DNA of 64,000 nucleotides from Tsuneonella rigui (GTDB taxonomy: Bacteria; Pseudomonadota; Alphaproteobacteria; Sphingomonadales; Sphingomonadaceae), in assembly GCF_003958625.1 (NCBI RefSeq), contig NZ_RSEL01000005.1, positions 62,001-126,000 of the forward strand, written 5' to 3'. The notes under the pieces are model-generated. The model did not search any database, was not told where the DNA came from, and saw nothing but the letters and a program-made list of their open reading frames with translations. Positions 41,950 through 50,836 of this stretch are shown piece after piece. Each line of letters opens with the position of its first letter. Position 1 is the stretch's first letter. A program made the position numbers and the translations under genes.

Positions 41950-43593
41950 ATGCGGGCGATCTCCCAGTTCTTCAAGCGCTTGCGGCGCAACGAAAGCGGC
42001 AACGCGCTCATGATCGTCGCCGCCGGGGTTCCGGCGCTTATCGGCGGAGCGGGCTTTGCGGTCGACATGTCGCAGTGGTACATGTGGAAGTCGGAGCTGC
42101 AGTACGCGGTCGACCAGGCGGCGATTGCCGGCGCCTATGCGCGCACCAGCAGCGAAACCGAGGCGGACTACGCCACCCGCGCGCAGCAGGAATACACGGC
42201 CAACCTGTCGCAGACCTCCACCTTCGCGTCCGCCCCTAGCGTGACGCTCGCCAACTGGGCCACCGGTACATCGAACAGCGTCGTGGTCACTGCTTCGGCG
42301 ACCAAGTCGCTGCCGTTCTCGAGCTTCCTGACCGGATCGGCGACAACCGTTCGCGTCCGTTCGCAGGCGGCTTTCGAGAAGGGCGTGACTTACACGAGCT
42401 GCCTGATCGCGGTCGATGAGGACGCCTCGGGGGCAGTGACTATCGGCGGCAGTGCGCAGTTCATTGCCGGCTGCGGCATCGCCGCGCTGTCGGACGCCGC
42501 GGAGGCGATCTCGGTCGACGGCAATCCCACGATCGATGCCGGTTGGTTGATCGCCGCGGGCGGGATCGACGAATGGTTCAAGAATAACACCGACGACAAG
42601 GTGCTGGAGAACCAAACCGGCCTGGTCGACCCGTTCAAGGATCTGGTGCCGCCGACCAACAACACGCCGCGCAGTGCGACTTGCCCCAAGGGCAAGACAA
42701 CGACGACTCCGTCGACCACGACCTATGTCGCGGACAAGATCACCACGCGGACGCAGATTACGTACGTTTACTACAAGAAGAGCGGCAACAGCTACTCGAC
42801 GATTACCTACAACGGATCGTTCAAGAAGACGAACGTCGATACCACCGCGACCCAGACGAACGTCACGCTGGCGTCCCTGCCGACTTCCAACACCGTCGTC
42901 ACCGGACCGACCAAGTCGGACTACGACTGGATCGACGGCTCGGGCAACAGCAAGGTCTACCAACAGTCGACCACGACGACGACGGTCACCTACACCAACC
43001 CCCACGCCGTGACCACGGAGGGGACCACCACGACCGACCCCGCCCCGGCCGGCGCGCTGGTGCTGCTGCCCGGCACCTACAGCGACATGACCTTCAAGTG
43101 CGACGTCGTGTACACGAGCGGCATTTACGTGATCGACGGTGGTACGCTCACCGTCCACGCCCAATACAACCAGACCGGTTCGGGCGTGATGTTCGTGCTC
43201 AAGAACGGTGCGGGGCTCGTGATCAACGGCGGTGCGAACGTGAACCTAACCGCCATGAGCGTGTCGCAGCTCGAAGCAGCCGGCGTGACCCACGACCAGG
43301 CGGTCAAGCTCGCCGGAATGCTGATCTTCGAAGATCCCAACTCGCAAGGGAACACCGGCAACAAGTTCAACGGCAACGCCGAGACGATCCTCAACGGCAC
43401 CGTCTACCTGCCCAAGAGCTCGCTCGACATCAAAGGCACCGCGGGGGTCACCGCGCAGTGTCTGATGCTGGTGGCGTCCACCATCACCATCAGCGGCAAC
43501 GCCGCCATGGAGAGCTTCTGCCCGCCCAATACGGAAGCATCCGAAGACGACGCGGTGTTGAAGCTGAGGGACCGGGTGCGGCTCGTTTCGTGA
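41950..43593 (+). CDS. TadG-like protein with Thr-rich insert and beta-repeat C-terminal part
   Basis: 547 residues from ATG 41950. The N-terminus is a TadE/TadG-type pseudopilin anchor: basic RRNESGNALMIVAAGVPAL followed by a hydrophobic helix and VDMSQWYMWKSELQYAVDQA. Residues about 250-385 include strongly Thr-rich runs (KTTTTPSTTT, QQSTTTTTVTYT, TTEGTTTTDP). The last part (about 390-530) is Gly/Asn/Val-rich with a repeating strand pattern (GTYSDMTF, SGIYVIDGGTLTV, GVMFVLKNGAGLVINGGA) like a right-handed beta-helix. It is probably exported and surface-linked. First of six consecutive Tad-type genes; stop overlaps the next GTG. Confidence 0.85.
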   Translation: MRAISQFFKRLRRNESGNALMIVAAGVPALIGGAGFAVDMSQWYMWKSELQYAVDQAAIAGAYARTSSETEADYATRAQQEYTANLSQTSTFASAPSVTLANWATGTSNSVVVTASATKSLPFSSFLTGSATTVRVRSQAAFEKGVTYTSCLIAVDEDASGAVTIGGSAQFIAGCGIAALSDAAEAISVDGNPTIDAGWLIAAGGIDEWFKNNTDDKVLENQTGLVDPFKDLVPPTNNTPRSATCPKGKTTTTPSTTTYVADKITTRTQITYVYYKKSGNSYSTITYNGSFKKTNVDTTATQTNVTLASLPTSNTVVTGPTKSDYDWIDGSGNSKVYQQSTTTTTVTYTNPHAVTTEGTTTTDPAPAGALVLLPGTYSDMTFKCDVVYTSGIYVIDGGTLTVHAQYNQTGSGVMFVLKNGAGLVINGGANVNLTAMSVSQLEAAGVTHDQAVKLAGMLIFEDPNSQGNTGNKFNGNAETILNGTVYLPKSSLDIKGTAGVTAQCLMLVASTITISGNAAMESFCPPNTEASEDDAVLKLRDRVRLVS

Positions 43594-44051
43594 CGCGCAT
43601 TCAAGCCTTTCTCCAGCGCCTCCGCGCGCGCGAAGACGGCACGGCCCTGATCGAGACCGCGATCGTGGCGCCGGTGCTTATCGTCCTCGCGGTCGGTGGG
43701 TTCGAAACCAGCGCGATGGTCGCCCGCCAGAGCGAGCTGCAGTCTGCCGCCGAGCAGGCGACCGAGATCGCGCTCGCGACGGTGCCGGACACGGACGCGG
43801 AGAAGACTCTGGTTCAGGAAAAGGTGGCGGCCAGCGCGGGCCTTCCGCTCCAGCACGTGGACCTCAGCTGGAAGTATCGCTGCGGCTCAGGTGCGCTCGT
43901 CGACGGCCCGACCGCGCCGTCGTGCAGCGAGGATTCGCTCAACACCTACATCGCAATCCACCTGAGCGACGAATATCAGCCGGTGTGGACCGAATGGGGC
44001 TTCGGCACGAGTTTCGAGTACCACGTGCGCCGCACGGTGCAGATTTCGTGA
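43590..44051 (+). CDS. TadE-like pseudopilin
   Basis: 153 residues from GTG 43590 (VTRIQAFLQRLRAREDGTAL), overlapping the preceding stop as GTGA. The RAREDGTALIETAIVAPVL segment has the glutamate in the hydrophobic helix that marks TadE family pseudopilins, processed like Flp prepilins by TadV/CpaA in complete systems. The mature part has two cysteines (YRCGSG, PSCSED) likely to form a disulfide. Stop shares one base with the next ATG. Confidence 0.88.
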   Translation: MTRIQAFLQRLRAREDGTALIETAIVAPVLIVLAVGGFETSAMVARQSELQSAAEQATEIALATVPDTDAEKTLVQEKVAASAGLPLQHVDLSWKYRCGSGALVDGPTAPSCSEDSLNTYIAIHLSDEYQPVWTEWGFGTSFEYHVRRTVQIS

Positions 44052-44479
44052 TGCGCGGGCGCAGCCTCTTAAAGGATCGGACTGGCTCGGCGGCGATCGA
44101 GTTCGGCCTGATCGCGCCTGTCTTCCTGACCATGCTGCTCGGCGTGTTCCAGGTGGGCGTATGGATGCAATCGTATAACGCGATGCGCAATGCGATTACC
44201 GAGACTGCCCGCAGCGTGGCTGTCGAGTATCAGACCGATAACAAGCTGACAGACGTGCAGATCGAAAACACGGGCCTCGCCGTGGCGACCACCAGCCCAT
44301 ACCTGCTCGACCGGGACAGCATCGATATCGCTGTCGACAGCCCCACTGCGCAGTCCTTTCCCGGCGCGCGCGAATTGACGCTGACGATGACCTATCAGTT
44401 GCCGACGTTCCTCGATTTTGCCGGCATCTCGGGCCCGGAAATCTCGTATTCACGCTCCCTTTTCGTGGTCAACGAATAG
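44051..44479 (+). CDS. TadE-like pseudopilin
   Basis: 142 residues. DRTGSAAIEFGLIAPVFLTM shows the TadE signature with the conserved Glu at the helix start and a following Met/Leu-rich membrane helix, then a small beta-rich domain ending SRSLFVVNE. Third gene of the run. An 81-base gap follows, containing the inverted repeat CTTAGC / GCTAAG around GGTTAACC, so the next three genes may have their own promoter. Confidence 0.9.
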   Translation: MRGRSLLKDRTGSAAIEFGLIAPVFLTMLLGVFQVGVWMQSYNAMRNAITETARSVAVEYQTDNKLTDVQIENTGLAVATTSPYLLDRDSIDIAVDSPTAQSFPGARELTLTMTYQLPTFLDFAGISGPEISYSRSLFVVNE

Positions 44480-44560
44480 CGCCCCACCCACCCGCCATTC
44501 TTAGCAGGTTAACCACTCCGCTAAGGGAAACCCACACGCCGCCCCGGCTATCCGGACAGC

Positions 44561-46117
44561 GTGACGGATTGCGCCCGCCCTCCCCGTACCAAGCCCCGCG
44601 GTTTTTTCGCGCGGCTGGCGCGCGACCGCGCGGGCAACACGCTGGCGATGATCGCGGCGGCGATCGCGCCGATCATGGCGATGGTCGGCGGCGGGGTCGA
44701 CATGGGCCGCTCCTACCTCGCCCAGGCGCGGCTGCAGCAAGCCTGCGACGCGGGCGTGCTGGCGGCGCGCAAACGGCTTGGCTCGGAAGCGGCGGTGACC
44801 GGCACGATTCCTGAATCCACCGGCGAGATCGGCCAGCGGTTCTTCAACATCAACTTCCGCGACGGCGCCTACGGATCGACCGACCGGCGGTTCAGCATGA
44901 CGCTGGACGAAGACTACTCTATTGCCGGGACCGCCAGCGTCACCGTCCCGACCACGATCATGCGCATCTTCGGCTTCAACGAAGTGCCGATCGCGGTCGA
45001 TTGCCAGGCGCAAATCAACTTCAGCAACACCGACGTGATGATGGTGCTCGATGTCACCGGGTCGATGGCGCAGACCAACCCCGGAGACAGCCTGAGCAAG
45101 ATCAATACGCTCAAGCAGACCGTGAAGAGCTTCTATCTCCAGCTGCAGGCGGCGAAGCAGGCCGGGACGCGGATCCGTTATGGCTTCGTGCCTTATTCGA
45201 CCAACGTGAACGTCGGCGGTTTGCTGGAGGACGACTGGGTCGTCAGCACCTGGGGTTATCAATCGCGCAAGCTCTCGCCCTCCGACGTGAGCGCCAAGTG
45301 GCAGTACAAGCGGTATTCGTACGACGTGTCCAACTGGCGCGCCGACAGCAACGGCTGCATGGAAGAACGCGATACGTATGAGATCACCGACTACGACAAC
45401 GTCAGTTTGACGAAGGCGCTCGATCTAGACATCGATCTGGTGCCGACAGCCGGCAAGCCGAGCACCCAGTGGCGGCCGATGTACCCGCGGCTGATCTACG
45501 CCCGGGCGCTGGAATGGAGCGGGAGCGGCAGTCTGACGAGCAACGTCGTCAACTCCGACAAGGATTTCGTTTCGGTCAGCGCGCTCGGCACTGCCGCATG
45601 CCCACCGCCGGCGATGAAGCTCACCGAGCTCGACGAAGGCGACATCGACCATTACCTTGCGACCCTCAAAGCCAGCGGAAGCACTTACCACGATATCGGC
45701 ATGATCTGGGGCGGCCGGCTGATCTCGCCCACCGGGCTGTTCTCTGAGGAGAACGCTGATGTCAGCGCGAACTCGCCGACCAACCGCAACCTCATCTTCC
45801 TGACCGACGGCGAAACAGCGCCCAACGACCTCAGCTACTCGAGTTACGGTTTCGAGCCGATCGACAAGCGCCGATGGTCGAGCAATTCCTCGCTAAGCCT
45901 TACCCAACACGTCGAGCGCCGGTTCGCTTTCGTCTGCGACGAGGTGAAAAAGCGCAACGTCACCGTGTGGGTGATCGGCTTCGGTACCTCGCTCAATCCG
46001 ATCATGAAAGACTGCGCGGGGCCAGGTCACTACTTCGAAGCCGCCGACGCCGTGGAGCTCAACGCAAGCTTCGCCACCATCGCCAAGAACATGAGCCGGT
46101 TGAGGATCGAGCGGTGA
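44561..46117 (+). CDS. TadG-like protein with von Willebrand factor A domain
   Basis: 518 residues from GTG 44561. N-terminal Tad anchor (RDRAGNTLAMIAAAIAPIMA, VDMGRSYLAQARLQQACDA). From about residue 160 a VWA domain follows with a MIDAS motif DVTGSM (VMMVLDVTGSMAQTN) and the later metal-loop segment NRNLIFLTDGE. VWA-containing TadG proteins are thought to act as adhesins or pilus-tip or envelope components. The domain is split by an insert (about residues 220-330) between the two metal loops. Stop overlaps the next GTG. Confidence 0.9.
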   Translation: MTDCARPPRTKPRGFFARLARDRAGNTLAMIAAAIAPIMAMVGGGVDMGRSYLAQARLQQACDAGVLAARKRLGSEAAVTGTIPESTGEIGQRFFNINFRDGAYGSTDRRFSMTLDEDYSIAGTASVTVPTTIMRIFGFNEVPIAVDCQAQINFSNTDVMMVLDVTGSMAQTNPGDSLSKINTLKQTVKSFYLQLQAAKQAGTRIRYGFVPYSTNVNVGGLLEDDWVVSTWGYQSRKLSPSDVSAKWQYKRYSYDVSNWRADSNGCMEERDTYEITDYDNVSLTKALDLDIDLVPTAGKPSTQWRPMYPRLIYARALEWSGSGSLTSNVVNSDKDFVSVSALGTAACPPPAMKLTELDEGDIDHYLATLKASGSTYHDIGMIWGGRLISPTGLFSEENADVSANSPTNRNLIFLTDGETAPNDLSYSSYGFEPIDKRRWSSNSSLSLTQHVERRFAFVCDEVKKRNVTVWVIGFGTSLNPIMKDCAGPGHYFEAADAVELNASFATIAKNMSRLRIER

Positions 46118-46695
46118 GCGCGCACCTCACCCGGGACGAGCGCGGCACGACGCTCGTCGAGTTCGCGCTGATCGCGCCGGTGCTGCTGATGCTGCTGCTC
46201 GGCATGTTCGAGATGGGCTACAACTATTACATGCAGTCGCAGCTGCAGGGCGCGGTGCAGAAGGCGGCGCGCGATTCCACCGTGCAGGCGGTCGCCGGCA
46301 ACACCGCCGCGATCGACGCCAAAGTGAGCGCGGCGGTGCACGCGATCGTCCCTGATGCCCGTCTGACGTTCTCGCGCCGCGCATACTCCAGCTTCAGCGA
46401 CGTGCACCGGGCTGAGGATTATACCGACATCGACAAGAACGGCGCGTGCAACGACGGCGAGCCGTTCGAAGACGCCAACGGTAACGGCCAGTGGGATGAG
46501 GATCGCGGCTCAGCAGGCGGCGGGGGCGCGCGCGACGCGATCCTCTACGTGGTCCAGGTCAGCTACCACCGCGCCTTCGCGGCCGCGGAGATTGTTGGGC
46601 TATCGGACACCTACACCACCGAAGCGGTGACGGTGCTGCGGAACCAGCCGTGGGACGCGCAGGAAGTGCACAGCGCGGTGGGCAATTGCCCATGA
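46114..46695 (+). CDS. TadE-like pseudopilin with Asp/Asn-rich calcium-type loops
   Basis: 193 residues from GTG 46114. DERGTTLVEFALIAPVLLML is a canonical TadE anchor with the Glu in place. Residues about 103-132 carry two loops of dockerin or EF-like character, DIDKNGACNDGE and DANGNGQWDED, which is unusual in a minor pseudopilin. Two cysteines frame the domain (GACND and the end GNCP). Overlaps both neighbours by four bases. Confidence 0.88.
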   Translation: MSAHLTRDERGTTLVEFALIAPVLLMLLLGMFEMGYNYYMQSQLQGAVQKAARDSTVQAVAGNTAAIDAKVSAAVHAIVPDARLTFSRRAYSSFSDVHRAEDYTDIDKNGACNDGEPFEDANGNGQWDEDRGSAGGGGARDAILYVVQVSYHRAFAAAEIVGLSDTYTTEAVTVLRNQPWDAQEVHSAVGNCP

Positions 46696-47381
46696 CCGGG
46701 TTTCTCCGCTCCTTCCGGCGCCTGCTATGTCACCGCTCCGGCGTGGCGATGACCGAGTTTGCGCTCTCCGCGCCGCTACTGATGACGGCGGGCCTGTGGG
46801 GCGTGGAAACCGCCAACCAGGCGATCGTGCAGATGCGGATCAACCAGATCGCGGTGCTGATCGCCGACAATGCCTCGCGCGTCGGTGAGAACTCGCTGCT
46901 TGGCAAGGCGGAGATCTACGAGAGCGATATCAACGACGTGCTCTACGGCGCGCACGTCCAGGGTGGCGACGCGTTCGAGTTCTACGATCACGGCCGGGTG
47001 ATCCTGTCGAGCCTCGAGGTCGTGCCCGACACCGAGAATCAACAGTACATCCACTGGCAGCGCTGCATGGGCCAACTGCACCAGTTGTCGACCTATGGCC
47101 ATGCCGGCGACGGCCTCGACGGCAGCCTCGCCGGCATGGGCCCGCCGGGCGAGGAGATCGTGGCGTTCGACGACGAGGCGGTGATGTTCGTCGAGGTCGC
47201 CTATGTCTACCAGCCGCTCATCTCGAGCGCCTTCACCAGCGCCGGCACGCTAAAGGCGACCGCCGCCTTCAACGTGCGCGAGAACCGCGACCTGACAGAC
47301 ATTCACCAGCGCGACCCGGCCGATCCCGACCCGATCGCGAGCTGCGACAAGTACGAAGGCGTCGCCGACTACTACCAGTAG
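46692..47381 (+). CDS. TadE/TadG-like pilus-assembly protein
   Basis: 229 residues. Basic start (MTGFLRSFRRLLCHRSG), then VAMTEFALSAPLLMTAGLWG with the conserved Glu in the hydrophobic helix, and a mature domain with helices and strands ending DPIASCDKYEGVADYYQ. Last of the six Tad-type genes; three bases separate its stop from the convergent pdhB stop. No TadA ATPase, TadB/C, TadZ, RcpC/A or prepilin peptidase gene lies in the window. Confidence 0.85.
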   Translation: MTGFLRSFRRLLCHRSGVAMTEFALSAPLLMTAGLWGVETANQAIVQMRINQIAVLIADNASRVGENSLLGKAEIYESDINDVLYGAHVQGGDAFEFYDHGRVILSSLEVVPDTENQQYIHWQRCMGQLHQLSTYGHAGDGLDGSLAGMGPPGEEIVAFDDEAVMFVEVAYVYQPLISSAFTSAGTLKATAAFNVRENRDLTDIHQRDPADPDPIASCDKYEGVADYYQ

Positions 47382-47384
47382 GCG

Positions 47385-48794
47385 TCAGCCGCGGTAGCAG
47401 ACCTTCTTCGCGGCGGCGACGATCCGGTCGCTGTCGATCAACGCCAGCGCCTCGAGGTTAGCAGCATAGGGCAACGGCACGTCCTCGTCGGTCACTCGCA
47501 AGACGGGCGCGTCGAGGTGGTCGAAGCCCTCCTCCATCGCGATGGCGATGATTTCGGACGAGATCGAGCAGGTCGGCCAGCCTTCTTCCGCCACGATCAT
47601 GCGGTTGGTCTTGGCCAGGCTCTCGAGCACAGTCGCCTTATCGAGCGGGCGCAGGGTTCTGAGGTCGATGACTTCGGCATCGATGCCCTCGACGACGAGC
47701 TTCTCCGCCGCTTCGAGCGAGAGACCGACGCCGATCGAGTAGCTGACGATGGTCACGTCCTTGCCGGGCTTCACGACCCGCGCCTTGCCGATCGGCAGGA
47801 CGTGGTCGTCGAGGTCGGGGATGTCGAACGTGCGGCCATAGACCAGCTCGTTCTCGAGGAAGACCACCGGGTCTTCGCTACGGATCGCGGCCTTGAGCAG
47901 GCCCTTGGCGTCGGCCGCGTCGTACGGCGCGATGACGATCAGGCCGGGGACGCTGGCGTACCACGGACCGTAGTTCTGGCTGTGCTGCGCGCCGACCCGG
48001 CTCGCCGCTCCGTTGGGGCCGCGGAACACGATCGGGCAGCGCATCTGGCCGCCCGACATGTAGTTGGTCTTGCCGGCCGAGTTCACGATGTGGTCGATCG
48101 CCTGCATCGCGAAGTTGAAGGTCATGAACTCGACAATCGGGCGCAGGCCGCCCATCGCGGCGCCGCTGCCGATGCCGGCGAAGCCGTACTCGGTGATCGG
48201 GGTGTCGATCACCCGCTTGGGGCCGAATTCGTCGAGCAGGCCTTGGGTGACCTTGTAGGCGCCCTGATACTGCGCGACTTCCTCGCCCATCACGAACACG
48301 CGCTCGTCGCGGCGCATTTCCTCGGCCATCGCGTCGCGCAGGGCTTCGCGGACGGTGACGGTTTTCATCGCCGTGCCTTCGGGCACCTCCGGATCGCGCG
48401 CCGGGCCCTTGTTGTGGAACTGGTGCTCGATCTCGGCGCGGTGCGCGGTGGCGGTGGGCGAAGGTTCAGGCGCTTCGGACTCCGCGGCCTTTTGCTCGAC
48501 GGCAGGCTGCGCCGGGGCTTCGTGAGCGGGAGCGGGAGCGGGTGCTTCCCCGCCCTCACCTGCCATCGTTGCGATGACTTCACCGACCTTTACGTTCTCG
48601 GTGCCCTCGGGAACGAGGATCTTGCCGATCGTGCCTTCGTCGACCGCCTCGAATTCCATCGTTGCCTTGTCGGTCTCGATCTCGGCGATCACGTCGCCCG
48701 AGTGGACCTCGTCGCCTTCCTTGACCAACCACTTGGCGAGCGTGCCCTCTTCCATCGTCGGCGAGAGCGCGGGCATCTTGAGTTCGAGCGCCAT
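47385..48794 (-). CDS. pdhB: Pyruvate dehydrogenase E1 beta subunit with N-terminal lipoyl domain
   Basis: 469 residues. Residues 1-80 are a lipoyl domain with Lys43 in [13 protein letters not shown], then an Ala/Pro/Glu linker (about 85-120), then the E1-beta transketolase-like domain ([20 protein letters not shown] to the end) with [16 protein letters not shown] and [13 protein letters not shown] lipoyl domain fused to E1-beta is a known feature of alphaproteobacterial PDH. With PdhA it decarboxylates pyruvate and transfers acetyl to E2. E2 and E3 genes are not in the window. ATG overlaps the pdhA stop (TGATG). Confidence 0.97.
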   Translation of the reverse strand: MALELKMPALSPTMEEGTLAKWLVKEGDEVHSGDVIAEIETDKATMEFEAVDEGTIGKILVPEGTENVKVGEVIATMAGEGGEAPAPAPAHEAPAQPAVEQKAAESEAPEPSPTATAHRAEIEHQFHNKGPARDPEVPEGTAMKTVTVREALRDAMAEEMRRDERVFVMGEEVAQYQGAYKVTQGLLDEFGPKRVIDTPITEYGFAGIGSGAAMGGLRPIVEFMTFNFAMQAIDHIVNSAGKTNYMSGGQMRCPIVFRGPNGAASRVGAQHSQNYGPWYASVPGLIVIAPYDAADAKGLLKAAIRSEDPVVFLENELVYGRTFDIPDLDDHVLPIGKARVVKPGKDVTIVSYSIGVGLSLEAAEKLVVEGIDAEVIDLRTLRPLDKATVLESLAKTNRMIVAEEGWPTCSISSEIIAIAMEEGFDHLDAPVLRVTDEDVPLPYAANLEALALIDSDRIVAAAKKVCYRG

Positions 48795-49891
48795 CAGTAG
48801 CTCTCCACCAGCACGTCGGTGTAGAGTTCGGCCGGCGCCGGCTCGGTCGAGCTTTCTGAGAAGTCGGCCGCTTCCGACACCTGGGCGCGGATGCGCTTGT
48901 CGATGTCCTTCAACTCGTCCTCGCTGCGGCCGCGGTCCATCAGTTCCTTCTTCGCCCGCTCGATCGGGTCGTTGTGTTCGCGCTGGTCCTGCACCTCCTC
49001 GCGGGTGCGATACTTCGCCGGGTCGGACATCGAGTGGCCGCGGTAGCGATAGGTGTTGAGCTCCATCAGCACCGGGCCGTTACCCTCGCGCACGTGCTTG
49101 AAGGCGACTTCGGCCGCCTGACGCACCTCGAGTACGTCCATCCCGTTCACGTCCATGCCGGGGATGCGGAACGCGGTGCCGCGGCGATAGAACTCGGTCT
49201 CCGCGCTCGAACGCGCTGTGCTGGTGCCCATCGCGTACTGGTTGTTCTCGATCGCGAAGACGATCGGCAGCTTCCACAGCGATGCCATGTTGAAGGTCTC
49301 GTAGACCTGGCCCTGGTTCGCTGCGCCGTCGCCGAAGTAGGCGAGGCACAGCCCACCATCGTTCCGATACTGGTGCGCCAGCGCCAGCCCGCCGCCGAGC
49401 GCGACCTGCGCGCCGACGATGCCGTGGCCGCCGTAGAACTTATGCTCGGTCGAGAACATGTGCATCGACCCGCCCTTGCCCTTGCTGATCCCGGCCTCGC
49501 GCCCGGTCAGCTCGGCCATGATGACCTTGGGGTCGATGCCGTAGGCGAGCATGTGGCCGTGATCGCGGTAGCCGGTGATCACGCTGTCCTTGTCCGCGTC
49601 GAGCGCGCTCTGCAGCCCGATCGCGACCGCTTCCTGTCCAATGTAGAGGTGGCAGAAGCCGCCGATCAGGCCGAGGCCATAGAGCTGGCCGGCGCGTTCC
49701 TCGAACCGGCGGATCAGCAGCATCTGCTCGTAGAATTTCAGCAGTTCGTCGTCGCTCGCCTGATAGCGCGGCGCCTTCGCGTGCGTCTGCTGGAGCGAAT
49801 GGAGCACGAAATCGGCGTTGCCCGAAACGTCGGCGGTCGGCGTGGCGGCTGACGGCGCGCTGGCTTTGCCCTTGCTGGCTGGTTTGGCCAA
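48794..49891 (-). CDS. pdhA: Pyruvate dehydrogenase E1 alpha subunit
   Basis: 365 residues, start TTG 49891 with CGAGGAT upstream. An Ala/Lys/Pro-rich leader (about 1-45) precedes the E1-alpha domain. Thiamine diphosphate motif: [14 protein letters not shown] to [10 protein letters not shown] (GDG...NN). Also [20 protein letters not shown] and [19 protein letters not shown]. Forms an alpha2beta2 E1 with PdhB. Upstream by 128 bases is the FtsB-like gene, the common alphaproteobacterial order ftsB-pdhA-pdhB. Confidence 0.97.
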   Translation of the reverse strand: MAKPASKGKASAPSAATPTADVSGNADFVLHSLQQTHAKAPRYQASDDELLKFYEQMLLIRRFEERAGQLYGLGLIGGFCHLYIGQEAVAIGLQSALDADKDSVITGYRDHGHMLAYGIDPKVIMAELTGREAGISKGKGGSMHMFSTEHKFYGGHGIVGAQVALGGGLALAHQYRNDGGLCLAYFGDGAANQGQVYETFNMASLWKLPIVFAIENNQYAMGTSTARSSAETEFYRRGTAFRIPGMDVNGMDVLEVRQAAEVAFKHVREGNGPVLMELNTYRYRGHSMSDPAKYRTREEVQDQREHNDPIERAKKELMDRGRSEDELKDIDKRIRAQVSEAADFSESSTEPAPAELYTDVLVESY

Positions 49892-50019
49892 GGTTGATCC
49901 TCGTTGTCTTCTCGCCGGGGAGGTGGCGTGCGGGCTTGCCTATGGCGCATGCCCCCAGCCCGCGCAATCCGCGTGGAGATGAAATTGCCGTAGCGGAATT
50001 TGGTGCCCGAAGGCGGCGA

Positions 50020-50340
50020 TCAGCCGCCGGGCTTGAGGATCAGCACGACCTCGTCCGGGTGCAGGACGTTGAGGTTCTTGCGGATCAGTTCGCTGCTGAG
50101 ATCCGGGTCGGCGTGGTTCGGATCGAGCAGGTTGACCTGCTGCTTGAGCTCGTTGCGCTGGTGGGTCAGCTTGGCGATCTCGGCCCGGCGCTGGTCGAGC
50201 AGGCGCAGATTCTCGCCCCAGGCGAGGAAACCGCTCGGCCCGGCGATGGCCAGACCGCCCAAAAGCAGCAGCGCCGACAGGGCGATCCCCTGCGTGAGCC
50301 GTTCCTTGGGAGAGGTGATCGTGTGGCCTTCGCGTGTCAC
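50020..50340 (-). CDS. FtsB/DivIC-like septum-formation protein
   Basis: 106 residues from GTG 50340. A cytosolic basic start, one membrane helix (about residues 18-38, IALSALLLLGGLAIAG), and a coiled coil (NLRLLDQRRAEIAKLTHQRNELKQ, given in part) leading to the conserved C-terminal HPDEVVLILKPGG. This is the bitopic layout of FtsB, which bridges FtsQ and FtsL in the divisome. Position before pdhA supports the assignment. Confidence 0.88.
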   Translation of the reverse strand: MTREGHTITSPKERLTQGIALSALLLLGGLAIAGPSGFLAWGENLRLLDQRRAEIAKLTHQRNELKQQVNLLDPNHADPDLSSELIRKNLNVLHPDEVVLILKPGG

Positions 50341-50461
50341 GAAGCGACAGAATCACAGTTAACCGCGCGATTCAAGTGTATTGTGCCCGCGAATTGCGAA
50401 ATCGGTTGAAGACTCGCCAATTGTGCTGTCCGCACGGCGCTGAGCGGTTAGAAATGGGGTC

Positions 50462-50836
50462 ATGAAGTCACGCCGGATAGTTCGCTGGGTCGTATCGGCA
50501 CTGGGTGTCGTCGTAGCGGTCCTACTGATTCGCCAGTTCGGAGGCAGCGAAACTGTCGAGCATGATGGCCTGACGTTCGCTGCGCCGGAGCTTGCCGAAG
50601 CTTTGGAGCTAGGAGCGGAAAGCAACGATCTGAGAGTATTGGCGAAGTTTGCCAACACCGACGGCGCACCATGCCGCGCGTTCCTGGCAGCGGACATCTC
50701 AGGCATCGCCTGCAAGGAGCGCGGCGGTTGGCACATGCGGGTCACCCGCGGCGGCGTGTCGCTCGACGATCCGGCCGCCGTTGCCGCAACCGAGGAGGCG
50801 CTTCGCCAAAGGGCTGCGGAAATCGCCGCTCAATAG
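50462..50836 (+). CDS. Small membrane-anchored protein, family not recognised
   Basis: 124 residues. A basic start and one membrane helix (WVVSALGVVVAVLLIRQF, about 9-26), then a soluble part with KFANTDGAPCRAF and GIACKERGGWHMRVT. The paired cysteines with CR.F / AC...GGW look like the C-terminal domain found in some sphingomonad anti-sigma-factor-type proteins, but no sigma factor lies nearby. Ends overlapping the convergent acyl-CoA dehydrogenase by seven bases. Confidence 0.7.
   Translation: MKSRRIVRWVVSALGVVVAVLLIRQFGGSETVEHDGLTFAAPELAEALELGAESNDLRVLAKFANTDGAPCRAFLAADISGIACKERGGWHMRVTRGGVSLDDPAAVAATEEALRQRAAEIAAQ

Noticed and set aside
41865-44525. TTAACCA motifs before both halves of the Tad-like block (41865 and 44509), possibly CtrA sites
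   Set aside because: Only the left half TTAA is good; at the proper spacing of seven the second half reads GTTT or GCTA. Half sites of this kind occur by chance, so I do not call them.
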